This document shows, one piece after another, positions 52,597-61,551 of a stretch of DNA of 64,000 nt; within the stretch, counting starts at the first letter, position 1; each line of letters begins with the position of its first letter. The stretch lies in assembly GCA_964419605.1 (NCBI GenBank), contig CAYQQM010000003.1:1-64000 (forward strand). The letters are read 5' to 3'. Under the pieces are notes generated by a model, which worked only from the letters and a program-made list of their open reading frames with translations, made no database searches and had not been told where the DNA came from. This stretch comes from JABFXX01 sp964419605. GTDB lineage: Bacteria; Myxococcota_A; Polyangia; Haliangiales; Haliangiaceae. Position numbers and translations under genes: made by a program.

Positions 52597-53078
52597 TCGA
52601 ACTGAAAGTTACTCGGATCTCGCTCCAAGATCCGCGCTAGTGCGGCCTCTTCGAGCAGATCGACCATGCGTTGGCCGCCGTACTTCTTCATCAGCTTGTC
52701 ATCGTATTCGTCCGCGATGAGAGCGACGTCGCGCAACGTCGCAACGAGCTCCTCGGGATCGAGAGTCGGTCCCCCGAGAATCGTGTGGCAAAACAGCACG
52801 GTATGTTCGGCGGGATCCCAAGCGAACGCACCGAACCGCAGATGCCCGTTGAGTTCGAGTAACTGCTTGGCGAGCGGCCCATCGACATTTACTCCCTTTA
52901 CCAGCTGTGCCGTGCACCTCACCATCGCCTTGCTATCGCCCCAGGGCACGACGTTGATCATGACGTACGCCGAGCCCTGCTTGAGGACATACAGCGACTC
53001 ATCGATCTTGCGATAGGCATTGCTGGTGTGAAGCGTCTCCTCGATCAGGAGCGCGGTAGCCCTTTCTGCGGGATTCAT
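52593..53078 (-). CDS. YbjN / secretion-chaperone-like protein
   Basis: A 161-residue protein with a YbjN-like fold pattern (LYVLKQGSAYVMINVVPWGD, LLELNGHLRFGAFAWDP, LDPEELVATLRDVALIADEYDD). The fold is related to type III secretion chaperones, but no secretion gene is adjacent. It probably acts as a small chaperone or binding protein. Its stop overlaps the transsulfuration gene start, so the two are co-transcribed. Confidence 0.6.
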   Translation of the reverse strand: MNPAERATALLIEETLHTSNAYRKIDESLYVLKQGSAYVMINVVPWGDSKAMVRCTAQLVKGVNVDGPLAKQLLELNGHLRFGAFAWDPAEHTVLFCHTILGGPTLDPEELVATLRDVALIADEYDDKLMKKYGGQRMVDLLEEAALARILERDPSNFQFE

Positions 53079-53176
53079 GCCCTGTTGTTACCACGTGACG
53101 AATACCTCGCCACAGGGGAGATGAACGGTTCCGAGGTACGTACCAAGCGCCGTGCGAGCTGTGCGATACTGGTCTT

Positions 53177-54544
53177 ATGCGTCTGGGTAGGTCCCTGAGT
53201 AGGAGGGCGGTAGTACCCGCCGTTCTAGCGCTCTGGCTGGCCGGAACCGTGGGCTACGCAGAGCCAATTCGCGAAATCGTCGTAACCGAGAATCGCAAAA
53301 CAACGACCGATACCGTGGAACTGATCGCGCAGATCAGCGTGGGTGATCCGTGGTCGCCAGAAATGACTGAGGTCGTCACGTCTCGGCTGGTATCGAGTGG
53401 TCTGTTCCGCGATGTCGAGGTGTTTTGGGCCCCGGTCGCCGGCGGCGTGCGAGTTCACTTGGTCGTTCACGACAAACACTCGTGGGTGATCGCGCCCGCG
53501 TTCTACACTCAACCCACGAATATCGGCGGCGGCCTGGGCTTTGGCGAAAACAACCTTTTCGGCGAGAATCAGAAGCTCCTGCTGTTTGGTCAAATCGCCA
53601 CCGGCGATTCCTTTTTTATCGGCGCCTGGATTATTCCGTCGATCGGCGGTTCGCGGTTCTACGCCCAGATCGATACGTTCCTCAAGCGCTCGCGCAACAT
53701 CGAATACGCCGCACCCAAGAGCTACCTCGACGACCCGGCAGCGATCCGCAGATCGTATATCAACTACCTCAACGGCGGAATTCGCCTTGGCGTGAACCTG
53801 TTTCGCGGCTTGGCGTTCGACACGCGGCTGCGCGGCGCGTACGTAAGCTACAGCCGCGTCGAATTGGACACGCGTGACAATCCGGAAGCCACGCTTGCCG
53901 ACATCGACCCAAGCCTCAGCGATCCCAGCCAAGTTCCCAAGCCCGGAGCCGAAGGATGGGACGTATCGAGCGAATTTACCCTCACGCTCGACCGGCGGGC
54001 GAACTGGTACGGCGTTGCGAGCGGCTATCGAGCAACGCTTACGTACGAACGCTCTATCTTGTCGAACGACTTTCGATATTACCAATTTAACACGTCGCTG
54101 TATCGGGCGTGGCGGGTGCTCGATCGCCACAACCTCGTGGTTAAGGCGCGCGCAGACATCGGCCATCACCTGCCGTTCCAACAAGAGTTTGTTACCGGAG
54201 GACCCTCGATGCGAGGGTGGATCAACAATCAGTTCCGGGGCGATTTGCGCGGCCTCGTCAACGTGGAGTATTCGGTACCTTTGGTTACGGTGGCAGGTCT
54301 GTCGTTCCGCGGCCTCGGCTTTGTCGACTCGTCATATACGACGTTTCTGTCCACCGACAATCCGCAACGCCACTACCTTCCAGGTGCCGCGGCGCGCGGT
54401 CTGGCACCACTTAAGAATTCGATCGGCCTCGGAACCCGCTTGTTTATGCGCCAGATCGTGTTGCCACTCCTCGGGCTGGATTTCGGGTACGGTTTGGAAG
54501 CGCGTGACTTTCAGATCTACTTGGCGATCGGGCTTACTGACTAA
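53177..54544 (+). CDS. BamA/TamA-family outer-membrane protein
   Basis: A 455-residue protein with a Sec signal (VVPAVLALWLAGTVGYAEP). A single POTRA-like domain follows (REIVVTENRKTTTDTVEL, RLVSSGLFRDVEVFW), then a barrel (GGGLGFGENNLFGENQK, FVTGGPSMRGWINNQFRGD, LDFGYGLEAR). The GPSMRGW stretch matches the conserved barrel motif of Omp85 proteins (VRGF/Y). It is shorter than BamA (one POTRA instead of five), so probably a TamA-like or specialised translocase. Confidence 0.85.
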   Translation: MRLGRSLSRRAVVPAVLALWLAGTVGYAEPIREIVVTENRKTTTDTVELIAQISVGDPWSPEMTEVVTSRLVSSGLFRDVEVFWAPVAGGVRVHLVVHDKHSWVIAPAFYTQPTNIGGGLGFGENNLFGENQKLLLFGQIATGDSFFIGAWIIPSIGGSRFYAQIDTFLKRSRNIEYAAPKSYLDDPAAIRRSYINYLNGGIRLGVNLFRGLAFDTRLRGAYVSYSRVELDTRDNPEATLADIDPSLSDPSQVPKPGAEGWDVSSEFTLTLDRRANWYGVASGYRATLTYERSILSNDFRYYQFNTSLYRAWRVLDRHNLVVKARADIGHHLPFQQEFVTGGPSMRGWINNQFRGDLRGLVNVEYSVPLVTVAGLSFRGLGFVDSSYTTFLSTDNPQRHYLPGAAARGLAPLKNSIGLGTRLFMRQIVLPLLGLDFGYGLEARDFQIYLAIGLTD

Positions 54545-54567
54545 ACGGGCAGAAAGTTGAGCCGCTA

Positions 54568-55986
54568 ATGCGACCCTGCCCGTTCTGCAGCGCGCCCAAC
54601 GGCCGCGAGCTGGCCGTGTGCCAACAATGCGGGCGTCGGCTACCACCATTGCCGCCTCGACTCGAACGGCAGCGCAGCGTTCCCCCCCCCGTGCCCCCGG
54701 TGGCTCCCGCGGATCCCCCGACCGCTCCCCCACGCCATAAGCCGACATCCGTAGGGCCCCCGGTACTAACCCGCGCGCCAAACCCGTTACCTCTCGATCC
54801 CACGTCGCGTCCCTCGCTCCATTCCGCGGCAGTCACTACAACCGAAGTAGTTGAATCTTCTACGAATTTTCCGTGGAATGCGACGCAGCCCGGGACGATC
54901 GACCCTGAGCTTGAAGCACCGTTTGTTCCACCAAAAGTCCTGCAAATTCCAGAAGTTCCTGAGCCAGGCCTGATGAGGCCCGCGCGGTATGCATACTTGT
55001 TCGCGCGCGCGTGGTGGCAACGGCGTGGAGTCGCCAAACAGCTGTCCGCCGAGATCAGGCGACATACCCAAGCTCTCGACCACGTGTTAGGCGGGCTCGG
55101 GGAAGCGGCCAGGGGCGCGCGTATTGAAGGCCGGGTATTTTCAGCTGAAAACGCCGCGATTTCGAAAGCCGAAGACCGGATCCGACAGCTTGGCGACGAG
55201 CGCTTCGATGTCGAGAGCAGAAAATCGGAGGAACACTCCAAATTCGATGATGTTGAAAAAGAGCGAATTGCCAAACTGACCGAGGCCGAGCGGGTGGTCG
55301 ATGAAGTAGCGCGCGAGTTAGCGGCGCTTGAAGGCCAACGTCGAGATTTGCGCGACCGCCGCAAAGACTTGGAGCGACATTGGAAGGCGAGCCAGAAAGC
55401 AGGACAACCGCTACCTGACCGCAACCCGCTGACCGCCAGTGGCGACGCAACCGGTCGCACACACGAAGAAACGCGAAGCGCCATCGATAACCCCGGCTCC
55501 GCCGGGGTGCGCAGCACTCCCGACTCGGGAGTGCTGAGGTCGATCGATCGTCAACTCGGGGCGTTGGAGCGCCCAATCGTAGAGATCGCCGCCCGACTAG
55601 ACGCCAGCAAGGCAGAACTCGATGCTGCCAAACGCTCGCTGCACGATGCGCGCGAAGGCCACAGTCACCGGCTCGCAGAACTCGACGCGGAGCACAAGCG
55701 AAAGTCGCGCGAAATCGCGATGTCGCAAGGCGAGATAGCGCGACGGCTCGTGACACTTGGCACGCTGGTAAACCTCAACCGAATCGCGGATGCCCAGTTT
55801 GGGGCGCTCTACCGGCACATCGATCTGCTTCGGAGCGCGATCACAGTGCGCACGACTCACGTCGAAAAACTCACGTCTGAACGCGAAGCCTACGACAAAG
55901 GCGCGCTGGTCCGCGGAATCGCAACCATAGCCGGCGCGGCGTTGGCGTTGACCGCGGCGATCGTGATCGCACTAGCGATCCTTTAG
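54568..55986 (+). CDS. zinc-ribbon, coiled-coil, membrane-anchored protein
   Basis: A 472-residue protein. It opens with a zinc ribbon (CPFC...CQQCGRR), then has a Pro-rich linker (residues 30-90), long coiled coils (RAEDRIRQLGDERF-type stretches and KLTEAERVVDEVARELAALE), and ends with a C-terminal membrane helix (GIATIAGAALALTAAIVIALAIL). Residues 306-327 are encoded by the 66-bp palindromic element, read in frame. No family recognised. It lies 24 bases after the BamA-like gene. It may be a tail-anchored envelope protein. Confidence 0.65.
   Translation: MRPCPFCSAPNGRELAVCQQCGRRLPPLPPRLERQRSVPPPVPPVAPADPPTAPPRHKPTSVGPPVLTRAPNPLPLDPTSRPSLHSAAVTTTEVVESSTNFPWNATQPGTIDPELEAPFVPPKVLQIPEVPEPGLMRPARYAYLFARAWWQRRGVAKQLSAEIRRHTQALDHVLGGLGEAARGARIEGRVFSAENAAISKAEDRIRQLGDERFDVESRKSEEHSKFDDVEKERIAKLTEAERVVDEVARELAALEGQRRDLRDRRKDLERHWKASQKAGQPLPDRNPLTASGDATGRTHEETRSAIDNPGSAGVRSTPDSGVLRSIDRQLGALERPIVEIAARLDASKAELDAAKRSLHDAREGHSHRLAELDAEHKRKSREIAMSQGEIARRLVTLGTLVNLNRIADAQFGALYRHIDLLRSAITVRTTHVEKLTSEREAYDKGALVRGIATIAGAALALTAAIVIALAIL
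55483..55548 (-). repeat. 66-bp double-hairpin palindromic element, copy 2 (in frame)
   Basis: Reverse complement of 50833-50898 with three mismatches. It lies inside the coiled-coil gene and is read through without a stop (DNPGSAGVRSTPDSGVLRS), because 66 bases is exactly 22 codons. It would insert a flexible Gly/Ser/Pro loop into the coiled coil. Confidence 0.9.
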
Positions 55987-56020
55987 GACACGTCCCTAAA
56001 AATAGTGAAGCGCCGGGGGG

Positions 56021-56398
56021 TTAGGGATTGAGCGAGCCGGTGTCCGAGGCCCACATGAAGTAGCCGAGAACCGCCAAGCCGATTGCGGTAAGCACCGCGA
56101 GAAGCGCAAATGGTACGCGGTCGCCGATCGTGCGGCGGGAAAAAAACCGTCCGGCAGAGCGCGAGTGAATCGTCGTTGTGACGTTCGCCGCAAACGTCTG
56201 CGGCGCGCGGGCCTTGGGCAAGCCAGACATTACTTGGCGGGTTGCGACAAACTCGTCGTAGACCTTTTTCCACGATGGATCTGTAGCGATTTTGGCCGCA
56301 ACTTCATCGCGGCGCTCTCCCGTCAGCAACCCGTCGAGGTATTCGCTGATGGCCGCCACGCTTTCCTCGTCGAGCTCGACTGAGGCGACTTTCGTCAT
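56021..56398 (-). CDS. anti-sigma factor-like single-pass membrane protein
   Basis: A 125-residue protein with an N-terminal acidic helical domain (AAISEYLDGLLTGERRDEV, typical of anti-sigma domains, but without the HxxxCxxC zinc site) and a C-terminal membrane helix (FALLAVLTAIGLAVLGYFMW). The ATG overlaps the sigma factor stop (ATGA). It probably sequesters the sigma factor at the membrane. Confidence 0.75.
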   Translation of the reverse strand: MTKVASVELDEESVAAISEYLDGLLTGERRDEVAAKIATDPSWKKVYDEFVATRQVMSGLPKARAPQTFAANVTTTIHSRSAGRFFSRRTIGDRVPFALLAVLTAIGLAVLGYFMWASDTGSLNP

Positions 56399-56976
56399 AC
56401 GCCGTCTCCTCCATGTTGTTGCAGTTTCTTTCGCAATACCAAACGAGCGCGGTGTAATCGCGACTTTACTGTCCCATCCGGGAGGCCAGTAATTTCACAA
56501 ACCTCCTCGATCGACAAATCCTCGAGGTCGCGCAACACGACGACCACCCGGTGATCGTCGTCGAGCGAATGAATCGCTTCCCGAACCACTGCCTCTAGCT
56601 GCTGTTCTTCCAGCGCGCGATCGGGAGAAGCAGGGCCGCCCCCGCCGATGGATCCCGAAGCCGCGTTACCCGTTTCGTCGAGTTCTTCGCGATCCCGATC
56701 ATGACGGCGGGCCAGGTACCTAATTCGGTTCTTGCTGTGATTCACGGCAATTCGATACAACCAGGTCGAGAGCTTCGAATCGCCGCGAAACGAGCTAATG
56801 GTCTTGAAAACGGTAATGAAGACCTCTTGCGCGACGTCTTCAGCCTCGTGCTTGTTGCCAAGCATGCGGTAACAGATGTTGTAAACCTTGTCTCGGTGTC
56901 CGTCGATGAGGTCCCTAAACGCCTGCTCATCGCGGGCCTGTAGGCGCCGGAGCAGCGAGCGGTCGAGGTCGGGCAT
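56395..56976 (-). CDS. ECF RNA polymerase sigma factor
   Basis: A 193-residue sigma-70 family factor. Region 2 has DKVYNICYRMLGNKHEAEDVAQEVFITVF and STWLYRIAVNHSKNRIR. A Gly/Ser-rich linker follows, then region 4 with an HTH (LSIEEVCEITGLPDGTVKSRLHRAR). ATG 56976 gives MPDLDRSLL; longer starts read into non-conserved sequence. The group is RpoE/CarQ-like; the trigger is unknown. The downstream anti-sigma gene overlaps it. Confidence 0.9.
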   Translation of the reverse strand: MPDLDRSLLRRLQARDEQAFRDLIDGHRDKVYNICYRMLGNKHEAEDVAQEVFITVFKTISSFRGDSKLSTWLYRIAVNHSKNRIRYLARRHDRDREELDETGNAASGSIGGGGPASPDRALEEQQLEAVVREAIHSLDDDHRVVVVLRDLEDLSIEEVCEITGLPDGTVKSRLHRARLVLRKKLQQHGGDGV

Positions 56977-57301
56977 GACTTTTGGGGCCCCCAGCATACT
57001 CCTAACCAAAGCGGAGTGCTCCCCGGCCCCCCTTTTCGCCCAGGGCCGAAGGCCCGAACCCCCTAATCCGACAGCTGAAGTTGGAGACAACGCTGACCGT
57101 GGTATTTCGCTGTGGCTTTTCCTGCGCCAGAGGGTTACGTTAGCTGTTGCCACAGTTCGTCGGTTTGCAGGACCCGTTTGCGTTACGTGCTACGGCCATT
57201 GCCAGTTCCGGTGCTCGGTGGATTTTTCAAAAACCCGCTTTCGAGCACGGAGCCCATCGTGGGCGGGTCGTATCAAGTCACCGGGCCAGTTTGAGCAAGC
57301 G
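56977..57301. other. divergent intergenic region (sigma factor / RRM gene)
   Basis: About 325 bases separating the sigma-factor start and the RRM gene start. It has a C-rich stretch near 57030 with a GGGCCGAAGGCCC hairpin and an AT-rich stretch near 57220. It probably holds both promoters and a long leader of the RRM gene. No further coding region is seen. Confidence 0.4.
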
Positions 57302-57721
57302 ATGAACACTCGTCTGTATGTAGGAAATCTTTCGTTCAACACCACCGCCGACGGAGTTCGGACTGCGTTTCAGCAGTTCGGCACGGTCAGTGACGTGCAC
57401 CTCGTAAGCGATCGGGAGACCGGTCGCTCGCGCGGATTTGCTTTCGTCACGATGGGCACGCCCGAAGAAGCCGCCAAGGCTATCGAAGGCATGGACGGCC
57501 AAACCCTGGATGGTCGTCCGCTCCGCGTAAACGAAGCAGAGCAGCGCCAACAACGCGGCGGCGGCGGCGGCGGCGGTAGCTACCGCGGCGGCGGCGGCGG
57601 CGGCGGCTACCGTGGCGGCGGCGGCGGTGATTACGGCGGTGGCGGTGGCGGCGGTGACTACGGTGACGGCGGCGGTGGTCGCGGTCGCGGCGGTCGCGGT
57701 CGCGGCGGCGATCGCTGGTAG
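57302..57721 (+). CDS. glycine-rich RNA-recognition-motif protein
   Basis: A 139-residue protein: one RRM (residues 1-80) with RNP2 LYVGNLSF and RNP1 RSRGFAFVTM, followed by a Gly/Arg-rich tail with repeated YRGGGG and YGGGG units. Such bacterial RRM proteins bind RNA and are often cold-induced. The tail is encoded by a GGC/GGT-rich, near-repetitive stretch that may be prone to length change. The ATG at 57302 fits the RRM start; the longer upstream frame is not conserved. Confidence 0.92.
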   Translation: MNTRLYVGNLSFNTTADGVRTAFQQFGTVSDVHLVSDRETGRSRGFAFVTMGTPEEAAKAIEGMDGQTLDGRPLRVNEAEQRQQRGGGGGGGSYRGGGGGGGYRGGGGGDYGGGGGGGDYGDGGGGRGRGGRGRGGDRW

Positions 57722-57737
57722 CGATAGCGCCCGCGGT

Positions 57738-58631
57738 CTACCGGTCAGCGCGGCCCCCGACCGGGGGGTAAAATCGCATGCTGGCGATGAACATCGTCTC
57801 ATCGCCACCACTTACCGCTCTGCGCGCTGCGATATCGACACTAAGTTTCATCCCAGCAAATCCAAGTCCGCCTGACATGTAGGTGGCTCCGATGCCGTTA
57901 TCGCGCAGAATGCCGATGCGAATCGGATAGCCTTGTTGTCCGTTGGACGACCGAAGGAATAGTTCCGCTCCCCCGCCGTAGCGGGCGGATCGGTCGCCGT
58001 CGGCAAGTCGCCACCGAGCATCAAAGCTTAGGGCCAGCATCGAGATCGGCTGGGCAACGATTCCGCCGCCAGCGGCACGGCTCCACTGAGGAGATTCGGT
58101 TCCCCACAAATTGTAGCCGGCGAGGCCGAGAGTCACATTGCTGTTCACGCGGATCGCCGCGCCGAGGTCAAAGTTCAAGCCGCTCGCCTTCGATTCCCCC
58201 ATCACATCTGTGGAGTGGTGGAAATATTTGACCGAGCTTCCCAGGGCGATGCGAGGGGTAATGGGGTAGGCAATCGAGGTACCCGCAATGTGCGTGCTGC
58301 GGTGCATGCCAGTACCGTCGATGTCCGGGCTAGAACTCGCGTAGTTGTAGTAGAAGCAACCAGGTACGCCCGTCGAATCGCAGGCGGAGACATGGACGAG
58401 TGAGGCGCGATCGACAGGTCGGTATCCGTACCCCCCCTCAAACACAAGCTCCGAGTTCAGCGATAGCCCAGCGGGGTTCAGACCAATCGCCGAGGCCCCG
58501 GTCGCCCTACCGCGCAGCGCTTCGCCCACCGCAATTTCCCGGGGCCCCAGAATATCAACCAACGAGTCGCCCTCCGCATGTGCACTACCAAGCAGAAGGC
58601 AAACCAAGACGAAGGACACTCGCAGGCGCAT
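57738..58631 (-). CDS. outer-membrane protein, FadL/PorV-like
   Basis: A 297-residue protein with a Sec signal (MRLRVSFVLVCLLLGSAHAEG) and a strand-rich mature part. ALRGRATGASAIGLNPAGLS is the kind of conserved N-terminal motif seen in FadL/UPF0164/PorV proteins (the NPAGL box). Expected location is the outer membrane, possibly for hydrophobic-molecule uptake or as a scaffold. ATG 58631 gives the signal. Confidence 0.75.
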   Translation of the reverse strand: MRLRVSFVLVCLLLGSAHAEGDSLVDILGPREIAVGEALRGRATGASAIGLNPAGLSLNSELVFEGGYGYRPVDRASLVHVSACDSTGVPGCFYYNYASSSPDIDGTGMHRSTHIAGTSIAYPITPRIALGSSVKYFHHSTDVMGESKASGLNFDLGAAIRVNSNVTLGLAGYNLWGTESPQWSRAAGGGIVAQPISMLALSFDARWRLADGDRSARYGGGAELFLRSSNGQQGYPIRIGILRDNGIGATYMSGGLGFAGMKLSVDIAARRAVSGGDETMFIASMRFYPPVGGRADR

Positions 58632-58765
58632 GGCGCTAGTCTTGACGCGTCCAGAGGCCCCGGGCAAGAAACCTAGGCCCTCGAGCCAGTGGTTTTGAAC
58701 GCCCCTGGGAGGTACTCACAGGCGCAGGAACTGCGGGCTTTTTCCTCCCCAAAGGTCTAGTAGGC

Positions 58766-58781
58766 TGGCACGATGTTCGCT
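58766..58781 (+). promoter_or_regulatory. sigma-54-like promoter before the NtrC-type gene
   Basis: TGGCACGATGTTCGCT has GG and GC with the 10-base spacing of the -24/-12 sigma-54 consensus, with one change (TC for TT). It ends 25 bases before the TTG start. Autoregulation would be likely if real. A short hairpin followed by five Ts (58723-58743) lies just upstream and could be a terminator. Confidence 0.4.
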
Positions 58782-58805
58782 TGAAGCCGTACCCGGAGGC
58801 TCGTT

Positions 58806-60215
58806 TTGTCAAACTCTCGTCGAATTTTGGTGGTTGACGACGAAGTCAACGCCCGCACCGCCCTCGCCCAGCTGCTCCAGGAAGAAGGGTTCGAGGTTGA
58901 AACGGCCGCTGACGCATTCAAGGCACTCGGAAAATACGAGGGATTTTCGCCCCACGTGGTCATCACCGATCTGAAAATGCCAGGGATGGACGGAATCGAG
59001 CTGGTGAAGAAGATTCGCGCTTCCGACGACCCCGCTGGGATCGTCGTGATTACTGCATTTGGCGAAGTTACGTCTGCCGTGGCCGCGATGCGCGCAGGGG
59101 CCGCCGATTACCTTACAAAGCCGCTGAATTTCGAAGAATTGCTGGTGGTGCTCGACCGAGTGTTCGAGGGCCAAGAGCTCGCGCGAGAAATGCGACAGCT
59201 TCGCACTCGGGTGCGAGACCGCGTTGCCCCACACAACATGATCGGCGATTCGCCACCGATGCAGCGGATCTTCGAGGTGATCGACCAGGTCGCTCACAGC
59301 AAGGCGTCGGTCCTGATCACCGGGGAAAGCGGGACGGGTAAGGAACTTGTGGCGAACGCAATCCACCAGCGTTCAGGGCGCGCAGGTGGACCATTCGTCA
59401 AATTGCACTGTGCGGCGCTGGCGGAAACCTTGCTGGAAAGTGAATTGTTTGGCCATGAGCGCGGCTCGTTCACCGGGGCAGTGGCGCGCAAGGATGGCCG
59501 TTTCCTGCTCGCCGATGGCGGAACGCTATTTCTCGACGAAATCGGAGAGATCTCAAGCGCGCTGCAGGTCAAGTTGTTGCGCTTCCTTCAGGAGCACGAG
59601 TTCGAGCGCGTCGGGGGCACTCAGACGATTCGCGTCGATGTCCGCATCATCGCGGCTACCAATCGCAACCTCCAAGACGAAATTGCAAAGGGTCGGTTTC
59701 GCGAGGACCTCTATTACCGATTGAACGTCGTTTCGCTGGAAATGCCGCCGCTGCGCGATCGGCGCACGGATATCCCCGCCTTGGTAAAGTTTTTCTTGGA
59801 ACGCTACGCAGCGGAAAACGCAAAAGCTTTCGAAGGATGCACTAGTCAAGCTATCGATATTCTTACGCATTACGACTGGCCAGGGAACGTGCGCGAGTTG
59901 GAGAACGCGATCGAGCGCGCGGTCGTCCTGGGACCAGGGCCTTTGCTTGAGCCAAAACATCTCCCGCCAAAGATCCAGCCGGCTCCGAATCCAGGGGGTG
60001 TGCCGCAGATCCCGGGTGCGACCATGGCGGAGCTCGAACGCTACGCGATTCTCGAGACGCTAAAGGCAACGGCAGGCTCAACGTCCCGGGCAGCGGAAAT
60101 GCTTGGCATCAGTACTCGAACGATTCAATACCGGCTTCACGAGTACAACGCCGCGCCGCGGTCCGATATCGTGAGCGTTCGCAGGACCGACCATGCCAAC
60201 GTCGACGAAAAATGA
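58806..60215 (+). CDS. NtrC-family sigma-54-dependent response regulator
   Basis: A 469-residue protein. The receiver has Asp-55 in VVITDLKMPGMDG and Lys-105. The AAA+ domain has Walker A GESGTGKE (173-180), the sigma-54-contacting loop as GSFTGA (220-225, a variant of GAFTGA), Walker B GTLFLDEIGE and ATNRNL. A Fis-type HTH (STSRAAEMLGISTRTIQYRL) follows. Start TTG at 58806. It overlaps the kinase gene by 23 bases, so they are almost certainly a pair. Confidence 0.95.
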   Translation: MSNSRRILVVDDEVNARTALAQLLQEEGFEVETAADAFKALGKYEGFSPHVVITDLKMPGMDGIELVKKIRASDDPAGIVVITAFGEVTSAVAAMRAGAADYLTKPLNFEELLVVLDRVFEGQELAREMRQLRTRVRDRVAPHNMIGDSPPMQRIFEVIDQVAHSKASVLITGESGTGKELVANAIHQRSGRAGGPFVKLHCAALAETLLESELFGHERGSFTGAVARKDGRFLLADGGTLFLDEIGEISSALQVKLLRFLQEHEFERVGGTQTIRVDVRIIAATNRNLQDEIAKGRFREDLYYRLNVVSLEMPPLRDRRTDIPALVKFFLERYAAENAKAFEGCTSQAIDILTHYDWPGNVRELENAIERAVVLGPGPLLEPKHLPPKIQPAPNPGGVPQIPGATMAELERYAILETLKATAGSTSRAAEMLGISTRTIQYRLHEYNAAPRSDIVSVRRTDHANVDEK

Positions 60216-61416
60216 ACTGCCTTTGGAGGAGATCCTCGCGTACATCGCTTTCGATGCCGAAGACCGCGAGCGCTTGTCCGGCCTTCATCCGAGGCTGGCA
60301 CCTTCTTTTCCTAGCATCGCGGCATTGTTTTACGAACGGGCGCGCTCGCAACCCCGCGCTGCCGCCATGTTTTCGGGCCCGGGCCAAGCCGCGCGCCTCA
60401 ACGAGCTGCTGACAGAATGGATGTCCACTGGACTACTCGGCCCGCACGATGCTGCGTTCTGCGCAAAGCGGTCGCGAATCGGCAGTCAACACGTTCGCAT
60501 CGGTCTGCCGCAGCACTACATGTTCACAGCAATGAACGTGATCCGGAGTGCGTACGCCGATCATATTGCCAGACTCTACGAACCGGAACAGGCCCGCTTG
60601 GTTGTGAAGTCCGTCGACAAGCTGTTCGATATCGAACTTGCGCTGATGTTGAGGACCTACCAACTCGATTCTGAAGCAAAACTGTTGGTCAACGAACGAA
60701 ACGGCCAGACCGCAAGAATGCTCGCGATCCAAACGCTAACGGCTGGCCTCGCACATGAGGTGAGGAACCCGCTCAATTCGGCCAAGCTGCAACTCGAGCT
60801 ACTCGAACGTAGGCTCCGCCGCGAGGGCAGTGACCCAAAACTTGTGGAGCCAGTCGACCTGGTGCACTGCGAACTGGAGCGATTAACTCACTTACTCAAC
60901 GAATTTCTATCCTTTGCCCGCCCGCCCAAGCTCGGCGTCGGCGAGCACGACATCATCGCCATTGCGCATAACGTGATCGCGACCGAAAGAGCGCTGGCGG
61001 AGGCTCGGGGTGCGCACCTTGAAATCGCTACGAGTGGACCTGTATCCGGGCGCGTCGACTCGGCGAAGGTTCACCAAATCCTTCAGAATCTGGTCCGCAA
61101 TGCGATTGAGGCTGTCAGTCCGGGCGGTCATGTCACGGTGATCGTCACTGGCAGCAGCGATTCAGTACGGCTCGTCGTTGAGGACGATGGGCCCGGGATT
61201 TCGGAGAACGTGCGGCAACGGATCTTTGAGCCGTTTTTCTCGACCAAGGAGTCGGGGACCGGACTTGGAATGTCCATCGTTCACAGCTTGGTGATGGCGC
61301 ACGAAGGTTCCATCTCCATCGCTTCGCCACCCCAGGGCACGAGGTTCGAGGTGAATCTCCCGTACCAAAACGCAACAGCTGGGAACGTGCACGACCCTCG
61401 GCCAGCGCACGCGTAG
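60193..61416 (+). CDS. globin-coupled sensor histidine kinase
   Basis: A 407-residue kinase. The N-terminal 150 residues match a globin-coupled sensor: His-100 in GSQHVRIGLPQHYMF is the likely proximal heme ligand and Tyr-47 in LFYERA a distal candidate. Those positions lie close to the equivalents in the known Anaeromyxobacter kinase AfGcHK (about His-99, Tyr-45). The HisKA domain has His-188 (AGLAHEVRNPLNS), and the HATPase has NLVRNAIEAV, DDGPGI and GTGLGMSIV. It likely senses oxygen or redox via heme iron and phosphorylates the NtrC-type regulator. Confidence 0.9.
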   Translation: MPTSTKNELPLEEILAYIAFDAEDRERLSGLHPRLAPSFPSIAALFYERARSQPRAAAMFSGPGQAARLNELLTEWMSTGLLGPHDAAFCAKRSRIGSQHVRIGLPQHYMFTAMNVIRSAYADHIARLYEPEQARLVVKSVDKLFDIELALMLRTYQLDSEAKLLVNERNGQTARMLAIQTLTAGLAHEVRNPLNSAKLQLELLERRLRREGSDPKLVEPVDLVHCELERLTHLLNEFLSFARPPKLGVGEHDIIAIAHNVIATERALAEARGAHLEIATSGPVSGRVDSAKVHQILQNLVRNAIEAVSPGGHVTVIVTGSSDSVRLVVEDDGPGISENVRQRIFEPFFSTKESGTGLGMSIVHSLVMAHEGSISIASPPQGTRFEVNLPYQNATAGNVHDPRPAHA

Positions 61417-61522
61417 TCGCAAAGGGTCGTAACCAAGCAGTCCCAACCGTCCTAAACGCGCACTTCTTGCGCAGTGCCCGCGAACAGCGCATGAAATGCG
61501 CCCTATGCACCGCTGACTGTCG

Positions 61523-61537
61523 GGTCACTGTGTGACC
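61523..61537. promoter_or_regulatory. inverted repeat before the epimerase gene
   Basis: GGTCAC-tgt-GTGACC is a perfect 6-bp inverted repeat ending 14 bases before the epimerase ATG, with a second overlapping pair (CACTGT and ACAGTG). Operator candidate. Confidence 0.35.
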
Positions 61538-61551
61538 GTGTACAGTGCGGC

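Noticed and set aside
55987..56020. Intrinsic terminator between the coiled-coil gene and the anti-sigma gene
   Set aside because: The short inverted sequence is imperfect and lacks a following T-run.
57540..57720. Long open frames on the opposite strand of the RRM gene
   Set aside because: They arise from the GGC/GGT repeat read in reverse, giving Ala/Thr/Val runs. The plus strand has a clear RRM and start.
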